A DNA stretch of 43,215 nucleotides from Pseudomonas sp. Q11 (lineage in GTDB: Bacteria > Pseudomonadota > Gammaproteobacteria > Pseudomonadales > Pseudomonadaceae). Where the stretch lies: contig NZ_JAKNQY010000036.1 of the NCBI RefSeq assembly GCF_024494355.1, positions 1 through 43,215 of the forward strand, in the 5' to 3' direction. A program made the position numbers and the translations under genes. Shown here in pieces: positions 16,536 to 24,212 of the stretch. Every line of letters begins with the position of its first letter. Position 1 is the first letter of the stretch. Under the pieces are notes generated by a model. The model saw only the letters and a program-made list of their open reading frames with translations. It made no database searches and was not told the origin of the DNA.

Positions 16536-18974
16536 ATGCCTGATCCTGTTGCTGCCAGCTTGCGCCTAGCGCCCGAAGCGCTGACCCGCCCGTTTTCCGC
16601 TGAACAGTTCAGCTTCTCTACCACCAATGATCTGGAGCCCTTCCGCGGTGTGCTTGGCCAGGAGCGTGCGGTCGAAGCATTGCAGTTCGGCGTGGCCATG
16701 CCGCGTCCCGGTTACAACGTCTTTGTCATGGGCGAGCCCGGCACTGGCCGGTTTTCGTTCGTCAAACGTTACCTCAAGGCCGAAGGCAAGCGCCTGCAGA
16801 CTCCGGCGGACTGGGTCTACGTCAACAACTTTGATGAACCCCGCGAGCCCCGTGCCCTGGAGTTGCCATCGGGTGCGGCGGGGGCTTTCATCGCCGACAT
16901 CAACGGCCTGATCGACAACCTGCTGGCGACTTTCCCGGCGGTGTTCGAGCACCCGTCCTATCAACAGAAAAAAAGCGCCATCGACCGTGCTTTCAACCAG
17001 CGCTACGACCGCGCCCTGGATGTAATCGAGCGTCTGGCGCTGGAGAAGGATGTCGCCCTGTACCGTGACAGCAGCAACATCGCCTTCACGCCGATGAGCG
17101 AGGGCAGGGCCCTGGACGAGGCGGAATTCGCCCAGTTGCCGGAGTCCGAGCGCGAGCGTTTTCATGACGATATCTCGGGCCTGGAAGAGCGTTTGAACGA
17201 AGAACTCGCCAGCCTGCCGCAGTGGAAGCGCGAGTCCAGCAACCAGTTGCGTCAACTCAACGAAGAGACCATCACCCTGGCCCTGCAACCCTTGCTGGCG
17301 CCGCTGTCGGAAAAATACGCAGAGAACGCCGCTGTCTGCGGTTACCTGCAAGCCATGCAGGTCTACCTGCTCAAGACGGTGGTCGAGCAGTTGGTGGACG
17401 ACAGCAAGAGCGACGCCATTGCCCGCAAGCTGTTGGAGGAGCAATACGCCCCTAGCCTGATGGTCGGGCATCCAACCAGCGGTGGCGCACCGGTGGTGTT
17501 CGAACCGCATCCGACCTACGACAACCTGTTTGGGCGCATTGAATACAGCACTGACCAGGGCGCGCTCTATACCACCTATCGGCAACTGCGCCCCGGGGCG
17601 TTGCACCGGGCCAACGGTGGTTTCCTGATCCTCGAAGCAGAAAAGATGCTTGGCGAGCCGTTCGTGTGGGATGCACTCAAGCGTGCCCTGCAATCGCGCA
17701 AACTGAAAATGGAGTCGCCACTGGGCGAGCTGGGGCGTCTGGCCACGGTCACCCTGACCCCGCAGCACATCCCGCTGCAAGTCAAAGTGGTGATCATTGG
17801 CGCCCGCCAGCTCTACTACGCCTTGCAGGACCTGGATTCGGACTTCCAGGAAATGTTTCGCGTGCTGGTGGATTTCGACGAAGACATTCCGATGGGGGAC
17901 GAAAGCCTGGAGCAGTTCGCCCAGTTGCTCAAGACCCGCACTTCGGAAGAGGGCATGGCGCCGTTGACCGCGGATGCGGTGGCGCGCCTGGCTACCTACA
18001 GTGCGCGTCTGGCCGAGCATCAAGGGCGCTTGTCCGCGCGTATTGGTGACCTGTTCCAGCTGGTCAGCGAAGCGGACTTCATTCGCCAACTGGCCGCTGA
18101 CGAGATGACCGATGCCGGACACATCGAGCGGGCCCTCAAGGCCAAGGCAACCCGTACGGGACGCGTCTCGGCGCGGATCCTCGACGACATGCTGGCGGGG
18201 ATCATCCTGATCGACACCGACGGCGCGGCCGTGGGCAAGTGCAACGGCTTGACGGTGCTGGAGGTGGGGGATTCGGCGTTCGGCGTGCCGGCGCGGATTT
18301 CCGCCACGGTCTACCCCGGTGGCAGCGGTATCGTCGACATCGAGCGGGAGGTCAACCTCGGTCAGCCGATTCACTCCAAGGGCGTGATGATCCTCACCGG
18401 TTACCTGGGCAGCCGGTATGCCCAGGAATTCCCCCTGGCGATCTCGGCCAGCATCGCCCTGGAGCAATCCTACGGCTACGTGGATGGCGACAGCGCATCC
18501 CTGGGGGAGGCATGCACGCTGATTTCAGCTTTGTCGAAGACGCCGCTCAAGCAGTGTTTTGCCATTACCGGCTCGATCAACCAGTTTGGTGAAGTGCAGG
18601 CGGTGGGTGGGGTCAACGAGAAGATCGAAGGCTTCTTCCGCCTCTGCGAAGCCCGTGGGCTGACTGGTGAGCAGGGGGCTATCATCCCCCAGGCCAACGT
18701 CGCGACCCTGATGCTCGACGAGAAAGTACTCGCTGCCGTGCGAGCCGGGCAGTTCCACGTCTATGCGGTGCGCCAGGCCGACGAAGCCCTGAGTCTGCTG
18801 GTGGGTGAACCTGCCGGCGAGCCGGATGAAAACGGTGAATTCCCTGAGGGCAGCGTCAATGCCCGGGTGGTGGAACGGCTGCGGGTGATCGCGGAGATGA
18901 TCAGCGAAGACGACATCAAGGAAGCGGAAAAGGAACTGGCGCAGCAGGCGTTGGCGGAGGCCAAGCCGGCTTGA
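16536..18974 (+). CDS. Lon-family ATP-dependent protease-like protein (YcbZ/LonB type)
   Basis: This 812-residue protein has an N-terminal AAA-like region and a C-terminal Lon protease domain. The catalytic dyad is intact: S653 in VDGDSASLGEAC and K696 in VNEKIEGFFRLC. The P-loop is GEPGTGRFS (66-74), with arginine where lysine is usual. The Walker B-like segment in RANGGFLILEAEKML has E-A instead of D-E. These deviations are, as far as I recall, normal in the YcbZ-like subfamily. AAGGA lies 7 bases before the ATG. Synteny with yqhA and fklB downstream matches, from memory, PA4576 of P. aeruginosa rather than the heat-inducible paralogue AsrA (PA0779). Substrates are unknown. Confidence 0.88.
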   Translation: MPDPVAASLRLAPEALTRPFSAEQFSFSTTNDLEPFRGVLGQERAVEALQFGVAMPRPGYNVFVMGEPGTGRFSFVKRYLKAEGKRLQTPADWVYVNNFDEPREPRALELPSGAAGAFIADINGLIDNLLATFPAVFEHPSYQQKKSAIDRAFNQRYDRALDVIERLALEKDVALYRDSSNIAFTPMSEGRALDEAEFAQLPESERERFHDDISGLEERLNEELASLPQWKRESSNQLRQLNEETITLALQPLLAPLSEKYAENAAVCGYLQAMQVYLLKTVVEQLVDDSKSDAIARKLLEEQYAPSLMVGHPTSGGAPVVFEPHPTYDNLFGRIEYSTDQGALYTTYRQLRPGALHRANGGFLILEAEKMLGEPFVWDALKRALQSRKLKMESPLGELGRLATVTLTPQHIPLQVKVVIIGARQLYYALQDLDSDFQEMFRVLVDFDEDIPMGDESLEQFAQLLKTRTSEEGMAPLTADAVARLATYSARLAEHQGRLSARIGDLFQLVSEADFIRQLAADEMTDAGHIERALKAKATRTGRVSARILDDMLAGIILIDTDGAAVGKCNGLTVLEVGDSAFGVPARISATVYPGGSGIVDIEREVNLGQPIHSKGVMILTGYLGSRYAQEFPLAISASIALEQSYGYVDGDSASLGEACTLISALSKTPLKQCFAITGSINQFGEVQAVGGVNEKIEGFFRLCEARGLTGEQGAIIPQANVATLMLDEKVLAAVRAGQFHVYAVRQADEALSLLVGEPAGEPDENGEFPEGSVNARVVERLRVIAEMISEDDIKEAEKELAQQALAEAKPA

Positions 18975-18999
18975 GGCAATATTCGCGGCAATAAGCTGT

Positions 19000-19096
19000 T
19001 GTGGCGAGGGAGCTTGCTCCCGCTGGAGGGCGCAGCACTCCCAATCCAAATGGGGGTCGCTGCGCAACCCAGCGGGAGCAAGCTCCCTCGCCACAA
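19000..19096. repeat. REPIN-type inverted repeat, GTGGCGAGGGAGCTTGCTCCC family
   Basis: GTGGCGAGGGAGCTTGCTCC (19001-19020) is matched by its inverse at about 19074-19094, across a spacer of about 50 bases that itself holds partly complementary GC-rich sequence. It is a second REP family, distinct from the GTGGGAGC type, and is shared with 36029-36117. It lies 25 bases after the Lon-like stop. Confidence 0.85.
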
Positions 19097-19138
19097 AAGC
19101 CAGTAAATAGTCACAGATCTGGCGTCAATATTCACACT

Positions 19139-19213
19139 ATGACCATTCGGCGCATTCTGGTCTCGCTGGGGCTTGCGGCCGGAACTTTTCTTCTATTCTC
19201 AGTTCAAGGATAA
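19139..19213 (+). CDS. Possible 24-residue hydrophobic peptide
   Basis: ATG at 19139 opens a 24-codon frame, MTIRRILVSLGLAAGTFLLF followed by SVQG, with two N-terminal arginines and a membrane-spanning hydrophobic run. It resembles a signal peptide or a single-span small membrane protein. No clear ribosome-binding site precedes it. It could be the remnant of a lost gene or chance. It is the only coding candidate between the REP element and the gene at 19284. Confidence 0.2.
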   Translation: MTIRRILVSLGLAAGTFLLFSVQG

Positions 19214-19283
19214 CGAGAGCCATCATCGGATCGAAACAGCCTTGTCCTGAGGCTGAATACCGGATCTATCGAGGGGCGCCGCC

Positions 19284-19625
19284 ATGTCGCGCAACCTTTG
19301 CCTCACTCGTCAATGCCTGGGCCTTGTGACCCGTATCGAATGCGCCATTCGTCCGCTGGCGGGAGATACCGGTATGTGGACCTTGCTCTTCGCCGCCGGA
19401 ATGGCTGGCGAACAACCTTCCGCCATCAAGGCTCAAGGCCCTTTTCCCGGCCCGAATGCCGCTGAGTCCATTCTCGACACCATTGTGCAAAGCCTGACAC
19501 TGCATGGTTATGAGCTGGCCGACGACCCGCAGATCTGGTGCCTGCACATGCAGGCCCAGTTGCGGGAAATCAATGGAGGCCGCTGTCGCAGCGTTGACGG
19601 CTTCGAGTTTCGCCCGCTGCATTGA
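19284..19625 (+). CDS. Conserved hypothetical protein, 113 residues
   Basis: I do not recognise a named domain. The protein is soluble, with no signal peptide, and the N-terminal half has three cysteines (residues 6, 11 and 20, in MSRNLCLTRQCLGLVTRIEC). The segment IRPLAGDTGMWTLLFAAGMAGEQP is hydrophobic, and the C-terminal half (GPNAAESILDTIVQSLTLHGYELADDPQIWCLHMQAQLREIN) looks helical. The start is supported by GAGGGG 7 bases upstream. It sits between the Lon-like gene and yqhA, in the same direction, with 132 bases to the latter. Synteny with a small hypothetical gene near fklB in other pseudomonads suggests a genuine conserved gene. Confidence 0.7.
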   Translation: MSRNLCLTRQCLGLVTRIECAIRPLAGDTGMWTLLFAAGMAGEQPSAIKAQGPFPGPNAAESILDTIVQSLTLHGYELADDPQIWCLHMQAQLREINGGRCRSVDGFEFRPLH

Positions 19626-19757
19626 AAGTCGTCAGCGTACGGGCGTTGGCAGTAAAGTTTTGACACAAGGGCTGAAGTCACGGATGGGCCTGGCGTTTAT
19701 GACCCAGGTCGTGACTGATATACTCGCCGCGATTTTTCAGCCCTGGTGTGAGACTCA

Positions 19758-20246
19758 ATGGAACGCTTTATCGAAAATGCAATGTACGCCTCCCGTTGGC
19801 TGCTGGCGCCGATCTATTTCGGGCTGTCCCTGGGGTTGCTGGCCCTGGCGCTGAAGTTCTTCCAGGAAGTCTTTCACATCATTCCCAATGTGTTTGCCAT
19901 GGCCGAATCCGAGCTGATTCTGGTGCTGCTGTCGCTGATCGACATGGCGCTGGTGGGCGGCCTGCTGGTGATGGTGATGATTTCCGGCTACGAGAACTTT
20001 GTCTCGCAACTGGACATCGACTCCGACAAGGAAAAGCTCAACTGGCTCGGGACCATGGATTCGTCCTCGCTGAAGATGAAGGTCGCGGCCTCGATCGTTG
20101 CCATTTCCTCGATTCACCTGCTGCGCATCTTCATGGACGCCAAGAACGTCGATCCCGAGCACCTGATGTGGTACGTGATCATCCACATGACCTTCGTGGT
20201 CTCGGCGTTTGCCATGGGCTACCTGGATAAACTGACCAAGCACTGA
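19758..20246 (+). CDS. yqhA: TIGR00645/UPF0114 family inner-membrane protein (YqhA-like)
   Basis: This 162-residue protein has about four hydrophobic segments (roughly 14-38, 52-76, 107-125, 134-154). It has the family's hallmark start MERFIENAMYASRWLLAPIY and the central loop SGYENFVSQLDIDSDKEKLNWLG. The family is a widespread inner-membrane protein of unknown biochemical function. The length matches relatives. A strong hairpin terminator 25 bases after the stop makes it the end of its transcription unit. Confidence 0.9.
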   Translation: MERFIENAMYASRWLLAPIYFGLSLGLLALALKFFQEVFHIIPNVFAMAESELILVLLSLIDMALVGGLLVMVMISGYENFVSQLDIDSDKEKLNWLGTMDSSSLKMKVAASIVAISSIHLLRIFMDAKNVDPEHLMWYVIIHMTFVVSAFAMGYLDKLTKH

Positions 20247-20270
20247 GGTCCGTTCATCGCCCCGGGGCAC

Positions 20271-20306
20271 CGCCCGTCTGTTGCAAGGCAGACGGGCGTT
20301 GTCGTT
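20271..20306 (+). terminator. Rho-independent terminator after yqhA
   Basis: A perfect 10-base stem, CGCCCGTCTG (20271-20280) with CAGACGGGCG (20289-20298), is followed by TTGTCGTTT. Confidence 0.85.
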
Positions 20307-20451
20307 TCTGGTGGCGGCGCTTTGATGAGGGCGCTCGTCACCCGCCACGGCATCTGTGCTAGTCTGCTCGCCCTTTTGGTTCCGGGCGCTCCGGGAGGCG
20401 CTGTGTCAAGCACGGCATATTCCCGAGCCGTCCGCACAGCGGAGCAGCATC

Positions 20452-21069
20452 ATGTCCGAAGTTAACCTGTCCACCGACGAAACCCGCGTCAGCTACGGCA
20501 TTGGCCGTCAGTTGGGCGACCAACTGCGCGACAACCCGCCACCGGGCGTCAGCCTGGACGCGATCCTGGCTGGCCTGACCGACGCTTTCGCCGGCAAGCC
20601 GAGCCGTGTGGGCCAGGACGAGATGTCCGCCAGCTTCAAAGTCATCCGCGAAATCATGCAGGCCGAAGCTGCCGCCAAGGCAGAAGCCGCCGCTGGCGAA
20701 GGCCGTGCATTCCTGGCTGAAAACGCCAAGCGCGAAGGCATCACCACCCTGGCCTCGGGTCTGCAATTTGAAGTGTTGACTCAGGGTGAAGGCGCCAAGC
20801 CGAGCCGTGAGGACCAGGTGCGTACCCATTACCACGGCACCCTGATTGACGGCACTGTGTTCGACAGCTCCTACGATCGTGGCCAGCCTGCCGAATTCCC
20901 GGTGGGTGGCGTGATCCCAGGCTGGACCGAAGCGCTGCAACTGATGAACGCCGGTAGCAAATGGCGTTTGTACGTACCAAGCGAACTGGCCTACGGCGCT
21001 CAAGGCGTTGGCAGCATTCCGCCGCACAGCGTACTGGTGTTCGACGTCGAGCTGTTGGACGTTCTGTAA
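20452..21069 (+). CDS. fklB: FKBP-type peptidyl-prolyl isomerase, FklB/FKBP22-like
   Basis: This 205-residue protein has an N-terminal dimerisation region (about 1-85, helical, with YGIGRQLGDQL and LAGLTDAFAGKPS), a long connecting helix (about 60-95, rich in A, E and K), and a C-terminal FKBP domain (about 100-205). FKBP-fold residues are visible in VRTHYHGTLIDGTVFDSSYD, GVIPGWTEALQLM, YVPSELAYG and PPHSVLVFDVELL. It catalyses cis-trans isomerisation of proline peptide bonds. There is no signal peptide at the chosen start, so it is cytoplasmic. The ATG at 20452 has GGAG 7 bases upstream; an in-frame extension from 20356 is not supported. Confidence 0.92.
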   Translation: MSEVNLSTDETRVSYGIGRQLGDQLRDNPPPGVSLDAILAGLTDAFAGKPSRVGQDEMSASFKVIREIMQAEAAAKAEAAAGEGRAFLAENAKREGITTLASGLQFEVLTQGEGAKPSREDQVRTHYHGTLIDGTVFDSSYDRGQPAEFPVGGVIPGWTEALQLMNAGSKWRLYVPSELAYGAQGVGSIPPHSVLVFDVELLDVL

Positions 21070-21093
21070 GGCATCAACGCTTGAACAGGCTTT

Positions 21094-21183
21094 TGTGGGA
21101 GCGAGCCTGCTCGCGATGGCGGTCGATCAGTCAATATTGATGTTGAATGTCACACCGCTATCGCGAGCAGGCTCGCTCCCACA
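21094..21183. repeat. REPIN-type inverted repeat between fklB and the Fur-box gene
   Basis: TGTGGGAGCGAGCCTGCTCG continues to CGATGGCGG; its inverse ends at 21183. It sits between two convergent genes. Confidence 0.88.
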
Positions 21184-21196
21184 GGGTTTGCGTGCT

Positions 21197-21454
21197 TCAT
21201 CCGTGAAACCTGCCATTAAAATCGCCACTGGGGCGCAACGCCCGGGCGTAACAAAACAGGAAGAGATTGCGCACCAGTTCCTTGAGCACCAGTGGCTCGC
21301 TGGAATTGAGGCTGTTGAGGTCCAGATCCCCCTGGTCCTGCAATTCGTTCAAGGCTTCTTCTTCAAGCACCGCACAGACTTCCCCGGTTTCCCGATGCAG
21401 GATTCTCAGGTAAGGGTGTGGGCGGTCCAGCCAGGCATCGATCAAATAAGTCAT
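21197..21454 (-). CDS. Small conserved Pseudomonas protein, probably iron-regulated
   Basis: This 85-residue soluble acidic protein begins MTYLIDAWLDRPHPYLRILH and has no named domain that I recognise. It is helical toward the C-terminus (LVLKELVRNLFLFCYARAL). The start at 21454 is preferred to an ATG nine bases upstream (21463), because AAGGAG would directly abut the latter but sits 9 bases before the former. A Fur-box-like palindrome overlaps its promoter, so expression should rise in iron starvation. From memory, the syntenic P. aeruginosa gene PA4570 is iron-starvation induced. Function unknown. Confidence 0.8.
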   Translation of the reverse strand: MTYLIDAWLDRPHPYLRILHRETGEVCAVLEEEALNELQDQGDLDLNSLNSSEPLVLKELVRNLFLFCYARALRPSGDFNGRFHG

Positions 21455-21480
21455 GGTTCTCATCTCCTTGATGGGTTTGA

Positions 21481-21499
21481 TGAGAATAATTCTTATTCG
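21481..21499 (-). promoter_or_regulatory. Putative Fur box overlapping the promoter of the 85-residue gene
   Basis: TGAGAATAATTCTTATTCG contains GAATAA-TTC-TTATTC (21484-21498), a symmetrical AT-rich palindrome close to Fur sites. On the minus strand a TTGCTA -35 (about 21503-21508) and a TATTCT -10 (about 21481-21486) are 16 bases apart, so the box spans the -10 region. Confidence 0.65.
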
Positions 21500-21620
21500 C
21501 TAAATAGCAAGGCTCTATTGGTGTTCGAATTGTTTTTCTGACGGTGGGTGGCGGCAGCTCAATCGGCTGGCGCTTGGCTCGAAGGTGCAAACGTGGGCTG
21601 GAGCGGGGGAGGGTGAAGCA

Positions 21621-21645
21621 CCATCCCACGCCGGGCGTGGGATGG
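21621..21645. terminator. Perfect palindrome downstream of yjdM, possible terminator
   Basis: The arms CCATCCCACGC (21621-21631) and GCGTGGGATGG (21635-21645) form a perfect 11-base stem with a 3-base loop, 12 bases beyond the yjdM stop. No T-tract follows on the minus strand, so it may be an RNA-stabilising hairpin rather than a true intrinsic terminator. Confidence 0.5.
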
Positions 21646-21657
21646 AATACACAAGGC

Positions 21658-21999
21658 TCAGACTTTTCTGACGAACTCGGATTTGAGTTTCATCGGGCCG
21701 ATGCCGTCGATCTTGCAGTCGATGTCATGGTCGCCATCGCACAAACGGATGTTCTTGACCTTAGTACCCACCTTGACCACCAACGACGTGCCTTTGACCT
21801 TGAGGTCCTTGATTACGGTGATGGTGTCGCCGTCTTGCAGGACATTGCCGACCGAATCCTTCTTCACTGTTTCATCGGACGCCGTTTCAGCTTCGCCGCT
21901 GGCAGACCATTCGTGGGCACACTCCGGGCAGACCAGTTGAGTACCGTCTTCGTAAGTGTATTCGGAATTGCATTTCGGGCAGGGAGGCAACGTGCTCAC
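21658..21999 (-). CDS. yjdM: Zinc-ribbon protein YjdM (PhnA family)
   Basis: This 113-residue protein has an N-terminal zinc ribbon with four cysteines (C7-x2-C10 and C24-x2-C27, in PPCPKCNS and VCPECAHEW) and a PhnA C-terminal domain (about 45-113, DGDTITVIKDLKVKGTSLVVKVGTKVKNIRL). It was originally named PhnA for a gene near the phosphonate operon of E. coli, but it has no phosphonate hydrolase activity and its function remains open. The start is GTG at 21999 with AAGGAA 5 bases upstream. It is unlinked to phosphonate genes here. Confidence 0.9.
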   Translation of the reverse strand: MSTLPPCPKCNSEYTYEDGTQLVCPECAHEWSASGEAETASDETVKKDSVGNVLQDGDTITVIKDLKVKGTSLVVKVGTKVKNIRLCDGDHDIDCKIDGIGPMKLKSEFVRKV

Positions 22000-22101
22000 T
22001 AAGGTTCCTTGGGTATCAGGAGGGCAAAAGGGCGCACATTATATAGGGTTTTGTTGCGAAAGAGGGACGGTGCTGCGTTTGGATATCCTGTGGCGAGAGG
22101 A

Positions 22102-22193
22102 TTTGTGGGAGCAAGGCTTGCCCGCGATACAGGCGACTCGGTTTCTGAAGGACCGCATCGTCGTCATCGCGGGCAAGCCTTGCTCCCACAAAA
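22102..22193. repeat. REPIN-type inverted repeat (GCAAGGCTTGCCCGCGA family)
   Basis: TTTGTGGGAGCAAGGCTTGC continues to CCGCGAT, with its inverse ending at 22193, just downstream of the ispB stop on the minus strand. It is the same subfamily as 6542-6605. Confidence 0.88.
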
Positions 22194-22206
22194 AGCCTGT
22201 GTGTAC

Positions 22207-23175
22207 TCAGTGAGTACGGGCCACCGCAAACTCGCTCAGTTCCACCAGTGCATCGCGGTATTCGCTGGCCGGCAGGGCGTCGAGGCATTTGATCGCGCGG
22301 GCGACGTAGTCACGGGCCAGTTTCGCGGTGTAGTCCAGCGAACCGGACGCTTCAACCGCTTCACGAATGCTCTCCAGGTCTTCGATCCCGCCTTTCTGGA
22401 TCGCCTGGCGTACCAGTGCCGCCTGCTCAGGGGTGCCTTCGCGCATGGTGTAGATCAGCGGCAGGGTCGGCTTGCCTTCGGCCAGGTCGTCCCCGACGTT
22501 CTTGCCCAGCGTCTCGGCGTCGCCCTTGTAGTCCAGCAGGTCGTCGACCAACTGGAAGGCCACACCCAGGTGATCGCCAAAGGTGCGCAACGCTTCGCTC
22601 TGCTCGGCGCTGGCGCCGGCCAGGGCGGCGGCGCTGTGGGTCGAGGCTTCGAAGAGCATCGCGGTCTTGCCGCGGATGACTTCCATGTAGGTCTCTTCGG
22701 TGGTGCTGGCATCGCGCACTTTGGACAGCTGCAGCACTTCGCCTTCGGCGATGATGCGCGTGGCCTGGGACAGGATCTTCATCACCGGCATCGAGCCCAG
22801 TTCGACCATCATTTCGAACGAGCGCGAATACAGGAAGTCGCCCACCAGCACGCTTGGGGCATTGCCCCACATGGCGTTGGCGGTCGAGCGTCCACGGCGC
22901 ATGCCGGACATGTCGACCACGTCGTCATGCAGCAGGGTCGCGGTGTGCAGGAACTCGATGGTGGCGGCCAGCAGGCGCATGTCGTCGCCTTCGCGGCCCA
23001 GGGCCTTGCCGCACAACAGCACCAATAAAGGACGCAGGCGTTTACCGCCCGCCGAAGTGATGTAGTCGCCGATTTTCGATACCAGCGGCACTCGGGAAGT
23101 CAGCTGCTTCTTGATGATGCCGTCGACGGCGCTAAAATCGTCCGCCACCGCGCGGTAGAAAGCTTGGGGTTGCAT
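22207..23175 (-). CDS. ispB: Octaprenyl/polyprenyl diphosphate synthase
   Basis: This 322-residue trans-prenyltransferase builds the side chain of ubiquinone by successive condensation of isopentenyl diphosphate. Both aspartate-rich motifs are present: LLHDDVVD followed by GMRRG (about residues 80-93) and QLVDDLLDYKGD. The start at 23175 (MQPQAFYRAV) follows known Pseudomonas IspB proteins; the frame extends to 23223 but without support. It is divergent from rplU across a 239-base promoter region, the usual arrangement in gammaproteobacteria. Confidence 0.95.
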   Translation of the reverse strand: MQPQAFYRAVADDFSAVDGIIKKQLTSRVPLVSKIGDYITSAGGKRLRPLLVLLCGKALGREGDDMRLLAATIEFLHTATLLHDDVVDMSGMRRGRSTANAMWGNAPSVLVGDFLYSRSFEMMVELGSMPVMKILSQATRIIAEGEVLQLSKVRDASTTEETYMEVIRGKTAMLFEASTHSAAALAGASAEQSEALRTFGDHLGVAFQLVDDLLDYKGDAETLGKNVGDDLAEGKPTLPLIYTMREGTPEQAALVRQAIQKGGIEDLESIREAVEASGSLDYTAKLARDYVARAIKCLDALPASEYRDALVELSEFAVARTH

Positions 23176-23254
23176 CAGCGACAGGTGCTCCAGAAGGGTT
23201 GCGCGGCATGCTAGGACCCCCACCCAGACCTGTCAAGGCGCGATGGACGGCTAC

Positions 23255-23283
23255 TTGCAAGGCGCTTGCGGCTTGCGTACAAT
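23255..23283 (+). promoter_or_regulatory. Sigma-70 promoter of rplU-rpmA
   Basis: -35 TTGCAA (23255-23260), 17-base spacer and -10 TACAAT (23278-23283) predict a transcript start near 23290 and a leader of about 125 bases before rplU. Confidence 0.7.
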
Positions 23284-23414
23284 CGCGCACCCTGAACTTC
23301 CTGGGCAGCACCTGCCTTACGCAATTGCATCCGGGCCTTCCAGCCCATGCAGCCATGCCAGCCAATACCTCTTCTTATAAAGCGCTGGGTGAGCAGGATT
23401 ATCGGAGAAATACC

Positions 23415-23729
23415 ATGTCGTACGCAGTAATTGTTACTGGTGGCAAGCAATACAAGGTCGCCCCAGGTGAATACCTGAAGATCGAAAAACTGGAAATCGC
23501 TACCGGCGAATCCGTGACTTTTGATCGCGTTCTGTTGGTCGCCAATGGCGATGACGTGAATATCGGCGCTCCAGTCGTTGCTGGCGCTACCGTTGTGGCT
23601 GAAGTGATCTCCCAAGGTCGTCACGATAAAGTCCGCATCATCAAGTTCCGTCGCCGTAAGCACCACATGAAGCGCATGGGCCACCGCCAGTGGTACACCG
23701 AGATCAAAATCACCGGTATTCAGGCTTAA
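23415..23729 (+). CDS. rplU: 50S ribosomal protein L21
   Basis: This 104-residue ribosomal protein has the typical start MSYAVIVTGGKQYKVAPGEY and a basic C-terminal stretch (KFRRRKHHMKRMGHRQWYTEIKITGI). It binds 23S rRNA in the large subunit. GGAG precedes the ATG. It is co-transcribed with rpmA 35 bases downstream. The open frame upstream of 23415 is not part of the gene. Confidence 0.98.
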   Translation: MSYAVIVTGGKQYKVAPGEYLKIEKLEIATGESVTFDRVLLVANGDDVNIGAPVVAGATVVAEVISQGRHDKVRIIKFRRRKHHMKRMGHRQWYTEIKITGIQA

Positions 23730-23764
23730 TTTCAGCCTAATTCCTCACTAGGAGAATTGAACTC

Positions 23765-24022
23765 ATGGCACACAAAAAAGCTGGTGGTAGTACCCGTAAC
23801 GGTCGCGACTCAGAAGCCAAACGCCTTGGCGTCAAGATGTATGGCGGCCAGAAAATCATTCCGGGCAACATCATCGTGCGTCAGCGCGGCACCCAATTCC
23901 ACGCCGGTTACGGTGTTGGCATGGGTAAGGATCACACCCTCTTCGCGAAAATCGAAGGCGTGATCAAGTTCGAAGTAAAGGGCGCGTTCAACCGCCGTTA
24001 CGTGAGCGTTGTCGCAGCTTAA
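23765..24022 (+). CDS. rpmA: 50S ribosomal protein L27
   Basis: This 85-residue protein has the family start MAHKKAGGSTRNGRDSEAKR. The flexible N-terminus reaches the peptidyl-transferase centre. The ATG is preceded by AGGAG. It lies second in the rplU-rpmA transcription unit and is followed by a strong terminator. Confidence 0.98.
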   Translation: MAHKKAGGSTRNGRDSEAKRLGVKMYGGQKIIPGNIIVRQRGTQFHAGYGVGMGKDHTLFAKIEGVIKFEVKGAFNRRYVSVVAA

Positions 24023-24036
24023 TTGCGAGATCGCTG

Positions 24037-24070
24037 GAAAAGCCCTGTCTTGCGACGGGGCTTTTTCGTT
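24037..24070 (+). terminator. Rho-independent terminator after rpmA
   Basis: The stem GAAAAGCCCTGTC against GACGGGGCTTTTTC (one mismatch, TTGC loop) is followed by a T-rich tract. It separates rpmA from obg. Confidence 0.88.
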
Positions 24071-24212
24071 TGTGGGGTGAGTCTCTTGCAAAACTGTTTG
24101 TATGGGCTGTCGGCGCTGCAGTTGGGGCGTGTCATCAGGTCGCTGCGCTCATTTTTGCAAGAGTCTTATGTCTTGTTTTTTTGGCTCGTCCGTATGGCGA
24201 GAGGCGTGTGTC

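Noticed and set aside
16566..18467. A 633-codon open frame antisense to the Lon-like gene
   Set aside because: Shadow frame with low-complexity translation and no start signal.
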